A stretch of 64,000 nucleotides of DNA, from contig JAJFZO010000579.1 of the NCBI GenBank assembly GCA_021397835.1, forward strand, positions 1,503,001 to 1,567,000, read 5' to 3'. The DNA is from Moringa oleifera (Eukaryota; Streptophyta; Magnoliopsida; Brassicales; Moringaceae). Numbering within the stretch: the first letter of the stretch is position 1; the number at the start of each line of letters is the position of its first letter. Below the pieces are notes generated by a model that saw only the letters and a program-made list of their open reading frames with translations, made no database searches and was not told where the DNA came from. Below, one piece after another: positions 13,404 to 24,083 of the stretch. The position numbers were made by a program, and so were the translations under genes.

Positions 13404-13664
13404 GTAGCATGTAAGAGCTTCTTTATTTGTTGTGATTCAGCAATCAAGAAATTCACTTACAGTTCAACCCACCTCATTTGTTTCCTAGACGTAGAGCTGG
13501 TTACTTTTAGACCTGTTTTACATACACATGCTCAACATATTATGGTCCTACATGATGATGGTTAACCCAATACAAAGCTCTGATTTGTCCGTGTTATTAT
13601 AGATTATAAGTTGGTCCAATAAGACTACATAATGTATTTGGCTTGAATGCAAACTAGATAGTTA

Positions 13665-13680
13665 TTCAGAATTTGGCTCC
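13665..13680 (+). other. Tandem duplication junction U1/U2
   Basis: Left of the junction the sequence (TAGTTATTCAGAATTT) matches the intact gene downstream of exon 4, at 32383-32397. Right of it the sequence (ATTTGGCTCCCTTTAAAT) matches the intact gene upstream of exon 2, at about 26022-26040. The shared AATTT is a microhomology at the breakpoint. Confidence 0.8.
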
Positions 13681-13775
13681 CTTTAAATAACTTATTACTT
13701 AGCAAAAATGAAAAGATTGACATGGATGTTTTTGGTCTTGTAGTTTGTGTTGTGTTGTGTCTGTCATTAGAATTG

Positions 13776-13888
13776 ATGGACACAAATAATTGGAGGCCTA
13801 CACAACCAGGTGGAGAACCGGTCATGGACACAGGTGACTGGAGAGCTCAAGTACAGCCGAATTCATGGCAAATAATTGTTAACAAGAT
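13776..13888 (+). pseudogene. MED15 unit U2, copy of coding exon 2
   Basis: The ATG at 13776 opens [16 protein letters not shown], with the MDTGDWRAQ motif and a GTAAGT donor at 13889. It is 113 nt, open and in the same phase as the intact exon. The changes sit near the end, with NSWQII in place of DSRQRI. U2 lacks an exon 1 copy: the duplicated unit runs from just before exon 2 to just after exon 4. Confidence 0.85.
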
Positions 13889-14667
13889 GTAAGTTTGTTG
13901 ATGCTGCGTTTTGTTCTGTTAGAGTTCGTTCCATAAGATCATCATGGTTTTGATGGGTTATGATTCAGTATATTGTAGTGGCAGTGGGTCGAGTCATTTT
14001 CATGGTAGTCTTGTAAGTAAGGATTGACCACTGGATCCTAACAAAGCGAAGAAAGAAATTAGGATTTTCCAATAATTAGTTGTCACAAAGGTGCAAGAAT
14101 AGCATTCTGTTGACCATATTGCTAGTAACAAATTTTTCTATATTCCACTAACATATTGCTTGACGGTTGAAGCATGTGCTCCAATTGGAGCTGGTGGTGC
14201 GTTATAATACAAAATACTTATATATGAGTTAAAAACTTTTCTACGTAGTCATTTCATCCACTCAAGGCAATAGCGCCCAAAGAAAAATGTATTTTATCAA
14301 GAGTCCTTAGTTTTAGCGAACAATTTTAGGTGTCTTTGGATTGATTTCACCAGGCTTTGGCTTTCAATGATGGACACTAGCCATTGTCTGTTAAAGTAGC
14401 ATGGAGTTGCACTTCAGAACTGGAAAGTGTGTAGCTGCCTAATAACTGGCTGATAAGTAAGGGAACTGAAAAACACAAAATCTGAGTTGCTAAGGGCATA
14501 AAAATCACATATTGTCAAGTAGGACAATTGGCTTAACCAGACATCTCAAAACATTTTTTTTTTTTTTTATGGAATCAGGCATCTCGAGCATTGATAAGGG
14601 AGGAATCTGGTTTTAGGATGAAATTCTTTTCATCCGAGTAACGAGGCATGCTAACTAGCAGTATTCT

Positions 14668-14722
14668 TTGTTTTGCCTTATCTAGAAAGATTCGTTTTGC
14701 CTTAACTAGCAGGCTCTGTCTT
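14668..14722 (+). repeat. Intronic minisatellite, U2 copy
   Basis: About two copies of the CCTTANCTAGNANGNTT unit described at 5020-5098, in the matching intron position of U2. Confidence 0.55.
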
Positions 14723-16348
14723 TCACTCTACCAACTTTCTATTGAATGAAATCATGTGGTGGAGTGAAGATGCATTTTGCTTACCATATTGTACTGAGGA
14801 GCTTAGTTGTGGGTTTTGGCATGGCTTTCAGGATTCCACAGATAAGTTTTGTTAAGCAATATACTCATAAATTTTTAAAAAATGCCCCTCCTACTAGCTT
14901 TTTATGTTCTAAATATGTTTCATAGCATTGTTTATATGAACCAAAGAAGCACAAAAAGAAAAAGAAAAAGAAAAAGAAAAGGTTGGGTTTAATGACGTCT
15001 TAATATTGTAATTGCATCCCATAGTTGTAGTCCTTGTGGTCATTGTTTTTGAAGAACGATCGAAAAGAAAAGGGGTGAAATTGAAATAACAATTTCTCAA
15101 ATATGAGATTCATATATTTCTTGCTTCGTGTACTTAATACTATGGAATTATGTGGTGTAGTCTTATGCAAACGGCTTATCAATTACATCAACTTAGTGCC
15201 TAGATCTAGGAATAAGTTGCGTCAAGTGGATGACCACATGGTATGATGATATTTTGATAATGTAATTATGGAGATACTCTTTTCGGGTTCTTGGTTGGTG
15301 GGATTAGTTAATCTAATTCTGCCCCAATCCTTATGCTACTGGTTAAGTTTACATTTGGTTGGAGGATTAGCTATTCCCAAGCACTAGCTAATTTCGGTTT
15401 TGGATTAAATAGTCTTGTGAAAGGTGGGTGGGAATAACTAATTCTAATAACTAGCATTAAGTTTTGGACTAAAATACCCCTTTAAAATTTTGTATTTCCT
15501 ACACGTATAATTTTTATTATGTTATATCATATCATTTTTCTATTTTACATTAATTGTAAATTATTATACTCTATTATAATTATGATATAATATATTATCT
15601 TGCTTTATATTATATTATGTAATCGAATGTGAAATAACTACCATTATTCATATTATATAATTATTAGCATATATCACGTAATATTAGATTATGTTAATAT
15701 TATTTGCTCGAATACAAATTTTCTTTAATTTTTAATAAAATCCTTATAGAGGAGGAAAAAAAATCATAGTAGAAACAATGATTTTTTATGGTAAGGTACC
15801 TTGGTCTTTGCCAAGATAGTCTCATTTCAATTCTTAGAGGGGGGTAGTCAGGGTATGAAGTGATGGTTTCACATATTTCTTTTGGAAATGTTACCATTCA
15901 ACTTTTAGAGGAAAGGAAAGTAGATGATCACCTTAAGGGAATTTTTTGTGTTTTGGGGTGGTATTTAGTTTTGAATATTAATTTTGGAAAGATTGAGTTA
16001 ATCCCACTTAGGAAGGAGTGAATGCTAATCTTATGGCAAGCCTGATGGGGCATAAGAGGAGATATCTTCCAATACAGTATCTTGGGCTACTGCTTGGCTA
16101 AAATTCAAAAAAATACGATGTTGAATTGAGTATTGGAAAGGTTTGAAAGGAAACTGGCAAGGTACAAATGATACTACTTATCAAAAGGCAAGAGACTCAC
16201 TTTGATTAGAGGTACCCTTTGGATCCTCCCAGGTCAGTATTGCCTAATCCACAGGACGTTGCTTATAAAATGGAGCAAACGCAATCAAGATTTTTGTGGG
16301 ATAGCTTGGAGGAGGAGTATTAGTGTCAATTATTATTATTTTTTTTTT

Positions 16349-16363
16349 GGGGGGGGGGGGGGG
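16349..16363 (+). repeat. (G)15 homopolymer
   Basis: An uninterrupted run of 15 G directly after a T-run, at the left part of the block that interrupts the LINE reading frame. Confidence 0.9.
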
Positions 16364-17264
16364 TGGTAGGGGCAGGTTGCTGACTAGTGCTATACACTAA
16401 AAGAAATGAATGAAATTCCTTTGGGAAGCGGTGATTATTTATGAATGAGTTGGTACAATTCCAAACTTTCGGGAGGTTTGGTCTCTCCTAGAGCAGCGGC
16501 GCACAATTGACAAAATGATTTAACAAATCCCTTCTCCCCTGACTCAAAGATGCTAAATAGTAACCTCTTACTAGCCCAACAACTAACCAACATAACATTT
16601 TACTATCACTCAACCAATAAAAGGAGTTGGTTAGGGATTAAACCTGTTGTATCTTTTAATAAGGCGCTCTTGTTGAAATGGATGTGGAGATTCATGGTTA
16701 GGGAGTAGCCTCTTGTGGAGGAAGAGGCTAAATACCGGGTGGATGACGAGGAGGGAAAAGGAGGACTATGGTAACGGTATGTGGGAGGCGATTAGGAAGG
16801 GATGGGAGGAGCTAAAGACTTGGATGAGTTTTAAAGTAAGGTGTGGTAAGTACATTAGGTTTTGGCATGACAAGCGGTGTGGTGAGAAGCCTTGTCAGAA
16901 GGAATTTCAAGGCTTTTACTTCTTTGGCAATTCATAAAGATCCTTTGGTGTATGATTTTGTTAGGCTGGATGGTAGCGGGGTTTCATCAATTGTTGGGTT
17001 TAGGAGGAACGATCAAGCTTGGGAGATGGGGTGATTTGGCTGTTTCATTGAAAAGATATATGCGTCATGGGTAGACATGTCCAAGGATGATCAAGTGGTA
17101 TGGTTTCAAGGTTCTTCCTTACGGTCAAATCATTCGTTACAGTGTTGAATTGGGATGACTCTATTGGGCACTTCCTTTGAAGATCATTTGGGAGGCTGTT
17201 GTGCCAACTAAGGTGGCCTTCTTTACTTGGGAGGGTGTGTGGGGTAAGATCCTCACTGTGACAA

Positions 17265-17388
17265 CTTTAAGAGAGAGGAATGGCTATAGTGAATCGATGT
17301 TTTTTAAGAAGGGAAGAATTACTATAGTGAATTGATGTCTTGTAAGAAGAGAGGAATGACTATAGTGAATCGACATTTTTTAGGTAAA
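17265..17388 (+). repeat. Short tandem repeat inside the LINE, about 40-bp unit x3
   Basis: Three imperfect copies of a unit containing CTATAGTGAATCGATGT and TTNTAAGAAG-like ends, lying in the zf-RVT coding part of the LINE. It adds extra copies of an NRCFL-like finger segment. Confidence 0.6.
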
Positions 17389-17775
17389 GAATTAGAGGAG
17401 ATGGTATGTCATATTTTCCTTTGGTGTAGTTGGACTAGGCAACAACATTGGGAGACAGCTGTGGGCGTCCTAGGGTTGTCTTGGTTTACTGGGGAAGCGG
17501 TAATGGAGGAGTTGGCCTTGGGTAGGGTTGAGGATATGTAAAGAAAAAAGGAAAATAGTTAGGATGATTCATTTTGTGATTTTGTGGACAACATGACAAG
17601 AAATAAATAGAGAGGTTTTCGTGGGGATAGAGGTGACGGTTGAGATGTTTAGGGATTATTGGTTATGCACTTTAAAGTTGTTAGCATCGGGCAAATGTTT
17701 TGTGAATTAGGAGGATTTTTGAGATTTTGTAGAAATCCTAGCATCTAAAGGCTAACAATACTTGTAAAGGGTGGC

Positions 17776-17776
<1 letters not shown>

Positions 17777-17809
<33 letters not shown>
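17777..17809 (+). repeat. (C)33 homopolymer at the LINE 3' end
   Basis: An uninterrupted run of 33 C. It expands the short C-run of the GGGTGGCACCCCC motif found near the 3' end of the related LINE fragments at 21437 and 30367. It could be real slippage expansion or an assembly error. Confidence 0.85.
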
Positions 17810-18835
17810 TTCTCCCCTTTTTTAATGTTGTGTAAATAGTATATATACTTTGGTAGTTCCTAATAAAACAAAATCTTACATCTTAATCCTATCTACCTAT
17901 TGGGAGATTGCCCCTAATACCAGTAATAATGTGTACTATGAAACAAATAATCTCACTTGAATTCAATCCCTTAGGATTAGCTAATATGATGCTGTCCATG
18001 AACGAAACTTCCCCTTAAAGACCAAAAATTCAAGTCCTTATCACTTTATGACATGGACAAAAAGGTGGCTAACACATCAATAGCAGTCTAGGTTAGGTGG
18101 TATACTTTTATATATCCTCTTCATGGGTTTTGTTAATACAATAGCATTATCTTACCTTTTTCCAACATATTTTTAGCTAGGTTGCTTGGTTATGGCTTTA
18201 ACAGGAACAAGCTACTATGGTTCATTTTAGCTTTTCTGGAAAGATTATTTGTAGGTGTTTTGTATTTTGGTTCTTGTAAACATTGTGTGCACCAATCCAT
18301 GCATTGTTACCATGATTTACCTCTTGAAGTTCTCTTTCATTGTTACTCAAGTCTGTCTTCATAGTTAGTAACTTGTTGATCAAATCAATTGTAGTCTTTG
18401 TTTCTGATTTTCTTCTTTTTAAAACAAAAAAAGAGAAAACAGAAGATAAACTCAGTTGTACTGCATTGTCATCTGAACAAAGCAAATCTAGGTTATGTGG
18501 TCTATATGGGCATTCTGGTAGATGCAGGATGATCTAAAAGAGACCGGCCAAGGTGGTGGTATGATATTGTTCTATCTGTTATAGAGAATTTTACTGGATT
18601 TTCATGGTTGTAATTTCCATGTTCTAAAGTTTGCACTGTCTAATGCAAGTAGTGTTTTTGTTTCTCTTCAGTTTCCATATTTGTATCTCAATTTTCAATT
18701 TTGTGTAATCATCATAATAACCTTTTGGAAGCACTGTTGGAACTTCTTACCAATTGAGAGTTATCTTATGCTGTTGCTGAATTTAAATGCCTGCATGGTT
18801 CTCAATACTTCTATCATAATGTCTTGCATATGTAG

Positions 18836-18947
18836 AATGGAAACAGTAAAGAAGCTCCTTCCATTTTCTTGCCCAGAGGGAATGAATGAATTCAGAAAAA
18901 TTGTTATTATGTTTGAGGAAAAGGTTTATACTGCTGCTACAAGCCGG
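18836..18947 (+). pseudogene. MED15 unit U2, copy of exon 3 (KIX), open
   Basis: 112 nt, same length as the intact exon, with the acceptor ATGTAG and donor GTAATT. It is open in the KIX frame (METVKKLLPFSCPEGMNEF, then KVYTAATS). Of the extra exon 3 copies this is the only undamaged one. Exon 4 of the same unit has an out-of-frame deletion. Confidence 0.85.
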
Positions 18948-19169
18948 GTAATTCCGATACGCTAGTGTTAAATAATTTTTATGATCCAGACCGAAAGACC
19001 TCTATATGCTTGTTTTCTGTTAAAAGACATGGGGAGTATTAAGTAAAATCCACGTTGGGTGGGGGAGTGAGAGATATACTTAAGCTACTGCACATTTAGC
19101 ATGGAACATGTCATTGTTTTACACACAAGAATGCATGATTCTGAATTTTTCAGTGATCTTGTTTTTCAG

Positions 19170-19228
19170 TCAGATTATCTACGGAATATATTGCTGAAGA
19201 TGCAGTATTACCGAACCCCTGGATCCAG
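19170..19228 (+). pseudogene. MED15 unit U2, copy of exon 4, internally deleted
   Basis: It starts after TTTTTCAG with SDYLRNILLKM-like codons and ends GGATCCAG before the donor GTAGC. It is only 59 nt against 112: 53 nt are lost from the middle, which shifts the frame. Confidence 0.82.
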
Positions 19229-19481
19229 GTAGCATGGAAGATGCTTTTTATTTTATGTGATGCAGCAATCAAGAAATTCACTTACAGTTTAACACACCTC
19301 AATATGTTCTTCTAGATGTAGCGTTGGTTATCATTAGGCCTGTTTCACTTGCACATGCGCAACACATTACGATCCTGAATGATGATGGCTAATCCTTATT
19401 TGTCCTTTTTATTATAGATATAAGTAGGTGCAATAAGACTACATTGTGTGTTTCAATTGATTACAAAATGTGTAGTTATTC

Positions 19482-19496
19482 AGAATTTGGCTCCCT
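19482..19496 (+). other. Tandem duplication junction U2/U3
   Basis: It has the same join as at 13665-13680: TATTCAGAATTT from downstream of exon 4 runs directly into GGCTCCCTTTAAT from upstream of exon 2. The breakpoint appears identical at base level. Confidence 0.8.
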
Positions 19497-19589
19497 TTAA
19501 TTAAATTACTAATTATCAAAAATAAAAAGTTTGATGCAGATGTTTTTGGTCTTGTAGTTTGTGTTGCATTGTTTCTGTCATTAGAATTG

Positions 19590-19702
19590 ATGAGCATGAA
19601 CAATTGGAGGCCTAGGCAACCAGGTGGAGAACCTGTCATGGACACTTGTGGCTGGAGAGCTCAATTACATCCGGATTCACGACAAAGAATTCTTAACAAG
19701 AT
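19590..19702 (+). pseudogene. MED15 unit U3, copy of coding exon 2
   Basis: The ATG at 19590 opens [20 protein letters not shown] and runs to a GTAAGT donor at 19703. It is 113 nt, open and in phase. It differs from the intact copy by MSM for MDT and TCGW for TGDW. The unit's exon 3 is truncated downstream. Confidence 0.84.
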
Positions 19703-20357
19703 GTAAGTTTGGTGTTGCTATGTTGCATTGTGTGAGGGTTTGTTGCAGAAGTTCATAGTTGTTTTAGTCAGTTATGATTCAGTATATTGTAGTGGTAGTG
19801 GATCAAGTCGTTTTAGTGGTAGTTTTGTGAGTATTAACGATTGGATCCTAACAAAGCAAAGAAAGAAATTAGGATTTTTCAATAATTAGTTGTCACAAAG
19901 TGCAAGAATAACATTTTCAAATGACCATATTGCTACAATCCAGCTCTTTTATATTCCACAATTATATTGCAAGAGTACACAAAGAAAGATGTATTGTATC
20001 AAGGGTCCTCAGCTTGGCGAAAAACTTTACGTGTCATTGGATTGATTTCACCAGCTTGACTTTGAAATGATGGACACTAGACATTGTATATTATAGTAGC
20101 ATGGAGTTGCAGTTGGAACTGGTAAGTTCTTAGCTGCCAGATAACTGGCTGATAAGGCATCTGAACAACACAAAATCTGAGTTGCTGAGGGCATAAAATT
20201 CATATATTGTCAACCAGGACAATTGACATAACCAGGCATCTGAAAACATTCTTTTTGTTATGAAATCAGCCATCTCAAACATTGATAAGGGAGGAATACT
20301 GTTTTAGGATGAAATTCTGTTCATCTGGGTAAGGAGGGTTGCTAACTATCAGTAGTT

Positions 20358-20455
20358 GTTTTGCCTTAACTAGCAAGCTGTTTTTACCTTAACTAGAAGG
20401 ATTCACTTTGCCTTAACTAGCAAGCTTTGTCTTAACTACCAAGCTTTATCTTCGA
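20358..20455 (+). repeat. Intronic minisatellite, U3 copy
   Basis: About four copies of the CTTAACTAGCAAGCTTTG unit, the longest version among the four MED15 units. Confidence 0.6.
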
Positions 20456-21342
20456 TTTTACCAACTTTCTTTCATCATTTTGAATAAAATAATGTTTTAC
20501 TTAGGACCTTAGTTGTAGGCTTTGGCATGTCTTTTAAGATTTCACATATGTTTTGTGTTAAGCAGTATACTTATAAATTTAAACGATTTTATGTACCAAA
20601 TATGTTTGATAGCATTGTTTAGATGAAGCAGAGAAAGCAAAAAAAGAAACGAGAAACAAGGTTGGATTTAACGTGTCTTAATATTGTACTCAGTGCCCAT
20701 TGTTGCAGTCCTTGATTTGCCTCTAGAGATCATGCCTCTTAATTTTATTTTTATATTTTCCTTTCGCCTTAATTCATTTTATTTTTATATTTTCCTTTTG
20801 CCTTAATTTTATTTATATATGGATGGGTTTTTTTTTGTTATGGTTGCAAGGTTATTGTTTTCGAAGAACCAACCAAAAGAAAAAGGGTAAAGTTGAAATT
20901 ACACTTATTAGATATGAGATTCACATATGTCTCTAACTTTGTGTATTTAATGCTATGGAATTATGTGGAATAGTCTTATGCAAATGGTTAATCAGGTACA
21001 TCAACTTAGTGCTTAGATCTATGAATAATTTTTTGTTTTTCGAGTTGATGATCATGGTATTATCATATTTTGATATAATTATGGAGTTGATGGAATTAGT
21101 CAATTTAATCCTGTCCTATTCCTTGTACTACTCATCAGTTTATATGTGTTTGGAGGATTAGTTGATCCCAATCATTGGCTAATTTCAATTTCTAAGGCGG
21201 GTGGGAATAATTAATCCTAATAACGAGACCAAAATATCCCTTGAAATTTTGTATATCTGAAATGTATTAATTTGTATTATGGTATATCATATCTTTTTTT
21301 TAATTTTAATTTATTTGTAAATATATTGTACTATGTCATATT

Positions 21343-21466
21343 TACTCTGAAGTTTTGGTGGTAGAAAATTATTTTGTAAATGAGGACTTTGTAGAGTTCA
21401 TGGATGTCCTTACCTCTAGATAGCTAATCATGTATACATGGGTGGCACCCCCTTGTTGTTTTTATG
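21343..21466 (+). mobile_element. LINE 3'-end fragment in MED15 U3 intron 2
   Basis: It reads close to the 3' end of the LINE family here (GGACTTTGTAGAGTTCATGG, then GGGTGGCACCCCC). The same fragment sits at the same intron position in the intact gene (30266-30430), while U1 and U2 have empty sites. Confidence 0.75.
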
Positions 21467-22548
21467 GTTAATATATAATGTTATTATGTGTACGATAAAA
21501 CGTAATTATTAGCAATCTATTGGATGATGTTAATATTATTTGCAGGAAAATGACTTCTATTGCTTTTAAATTAAAGCCTCATTAGAGAAAGAGGAGGAGG
21601 GGGGGAATCATACCAGAAACAACAGTTTTGTGTGGCAAGGTACTTTGGTCTTTTACCATGAGTCTCTCTTTAATCCTTTATCTTAATCTTATCTGCCAAT
21701 TGAGAGATTACCCTGTATACCAGTATGATATGAACCAAATAATCTCACTTGAAGTCAAACCACTTTGGATTAACTAATGTGATCCTATCTATGAACCATA
21801 CTTACCCTTAAAGACCAAATTTTCACATGACATTGACGAAAAGGTGCTTAAAACATCAATAGCAGCCTTGGTTAGGTGGTGCACTTTTATATACGCTGCT
21901 CATGGGGGTTTGTGGAAATAATATCATTATCTTGCCCTTCCCTTTTCCGTACAGTGTTGACTAGGTTGCCTGATTGTAGCTGGTTTAAACAGGAATGAAC
22001 TGCTATGGTTCCTTTAATTTTTGCTGGAAATATTATTTGTAGGTGCTTTTGTATTTTTGGTTCTTGTAAACATCTTGCGCACCAAATCCTTCCATAGCGA
22101 CCATGATTTACTGGTTGAGGTTCTCTTTTCCTGCTACCCAAGTTTGTCTGCATAGTTAGTGACTTGATAAAATCTGTTGTAGTGCCTTGTCATCTGAACA
22201 AAACGAATCTAGATTATGCCGTCTATGCCGGTACATGCAGGATGATCCATAAGGGACCTGCTGAAGTGGTGGTATGATATTATTCTATCCGGGTATAGAG
22301 AATTTTACTGGATTTTCACTGTTGTAATTTCCATATTCCTAAGTTTGCACTCTCTCATGCAAGTGGTTTCTTGTTTCTCTTTAATTTTCATGTTCATATC
22401 TCAATTTTCAATTTTGTGTGAGCATTATTCTTGCTTCTTGTAAGCACTGTTGGAAGTTCTTACAAATTGAGAGTTATCTTATGCTGTTGCTAAGTTTAAA
22501 CAGCTGCATGGTTTTCAAGGCTTCTAACATTATGCCTCGCATATGTAG

Positions 22549-22600
22549 AATGCAAACATTTAAGGTGCACTTTCTACCTTGTGGCCCAGAGGGATTGAAG
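22549..22600 (+). pseudogene. MED15 unit U3, truncated copy of exon 3
   Basis: The acceptor ATATGTAG is followed by AATGCAAACATTTAAGG and continues similar to exon 3 up to CCCAGAGGGATTGAA. MED15 similarity then stops abruptly and A+T-rich DNA follows. The second half of exon 3, all of exon 4 and everything beyond are missing from this unit. Confidence 0.8.
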
Positions 22601-23960
22601 TTTAATTTATTATTTTTTTGAATATTAAATTTTATTTGATAACGCAAGATAAATAGTAAAATTTTATATAAAATTTATTATTTTTTAAAATACATTTATG
22701 TAGAATTAAATAAATTTAGTATATTAAATATTATAGTTATATTAAATGAAATGATATTATTTAATAATTTTTTATATTATACATAAGATTGATTATGGTT
22801 TAATTCATACCAACGAATTGAATTACAATCTTTTTTTTTTTCAAATCCGATTGAAATCATTCATTATGATTTTGATTTTGAACTAAACTTTAAATTCTTA
22901 AACTTGGATTATAATTCGTTTTTTAATAACAAAATTTAAAACTTTAATTTATTAATATATGAAATTATTTTAATTAAAATATATAGTAAATATTATTTAA
23001 AATTTTTAAAAATACCCTCTTTCCTAATTTTTATTTTAAATTTCAAATTGTTTTCAAACCAACTGCTAAAATTTGACATCTTTTTCATTGAGCCAGTCAA
23101 ATCTTTGATCGAATTGGTAAAAAATTTCAATTAGATAAGTTAATCTTATCATGAATTTACCACCCAGAAGAACATGTGGAAGTTGAATGTTTATCCTCCT
23201 TGCATTTGCTACTCTTATTGCTTGATGCTTCATTGATTCACTCTGTAATACCTCCCATGCGTCCTTTTTATTCGTATTGTGAGGTTTGTCCTTTCGTTTC
23301 ACCTGATAGATCCAATCAATAACTAAAAGAGATTCATATAAAATATTTAATAAAAATTAACTTTCTATTTAAAAAAAGTGGTAAAATTCAACAAATAAAA
23401 GTGATATCATGTTAACATGAAAATTTGATGGCGTTTGATAGGGTTTAATTTACTTATTTTTTGTCAATCAAAATTTATTTGAAAAAGATTTATAATTTAA
23501 GGTAAAATTTTTTTTAAAAAAAGAGTATTTTTTATAATTTTAAATGATATTTTATTTTAAATTATATTTAAATTAATAACTATCTATTTATTTTTTATTT
23601 TTAAAATTAAAAAATTAAATTAAATTTAAATTATTTATTGAACTAAATTTTAAACCTAGCATTGAACTAAATTTTAAATTAAACTTTAATAGATATCGAA
23701 ACTCAAATGTTCATACTAGATTTTTTCTCTTAATTTAAAAACTTAAATCTAACTCCAGTTTAAGTTTAATTACATATATCGAATTGCATTTGATATTATT
23801 AATTATTATAAAAATTAAAAATGATATAAAAATGATATAACTAATTTAAAGTTAAAATTAAAATATAAGGTAATCAATTATGTGAATAGTCAACAAAAGA
23901 AAGAAAAAGAAAAAGGACACTAAATGACTTGGCCATATTAATATGATTATATGATTTTCC
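22601..23960. other. A+T-rich spacer between U3 and the intact MED15
   Basis: Very A+T-rich DNA without a convincing gene. A less A+T-rich island at about 23066-23302 is open on the - strand for 78 codons, with KRKDKPHNTN- and VANARRINIQLPHVLLGGK-like sequence. I do not recognise it. It could be an exon or a retroelement scrap, but nothing around it supports a gene. This stretch is where the proximal MED15 promoter would lie. Confidence 0.5.
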
Positions 23961-23967
23961 TAGAACG

Positions 23968-24083
23968 GGTGGTTCTAATTCTTCCATTTTGATCCATCGC
24001 CAGAGACGACTGGACTTTCTCTTCTAAATTTCACCGACCCTCGAGCATCAAGCAAGGAAACCAACAAAACCCACCATCATCAG
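23968..24083 (+). other. MED15: MED15 non-coding exon 1 (5' UTR)
   Basis: This segment is conserved between the intact gene and U1 (2262-2376) and ends CATCATCAG before the donor GTGATTCC at 24084. It has the C/T-rich make-up of a plant 5' UTR and no open frame that joins the protein. Intron 1 then runs to about 26096 or 26118; two acceptors (CTTGTAG and TTGCTAG) precede the start codon. The transcription start itself is not visible. Confidence 0.65.

Larger units (their letters stand above)
15838..17875 (+). mobile_element. 5'-truncated LINE in MED15 U2 intron 2
   Basis: Compared with the intact gene's intron, about 2 kb is inserted between a CTCATTTCAATTCT-like left edge and the resumption TTACATCTTAATCC at 17876. 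It contains the end of the LINE reverse transcriptase (FGKIELIPLRKE, KGKRLTLIRGTLW near 16190), KALLLKWMWRFM near 16665, RCGKYIRFWHDKRCG near 16840 and a zf-RVT stretch near 17330-17480 (CHIFLWCSW). The 3' end has the GGGTGGCACCC motif shared by all LINE ends in this window. From about 16330 to 16620 the LINE frame is lost and a G-run plus unrelated sequence intervenes, probably a further insertion. It is inactive. Any target duplication is too short to be sure of. Confidence 0.75.
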
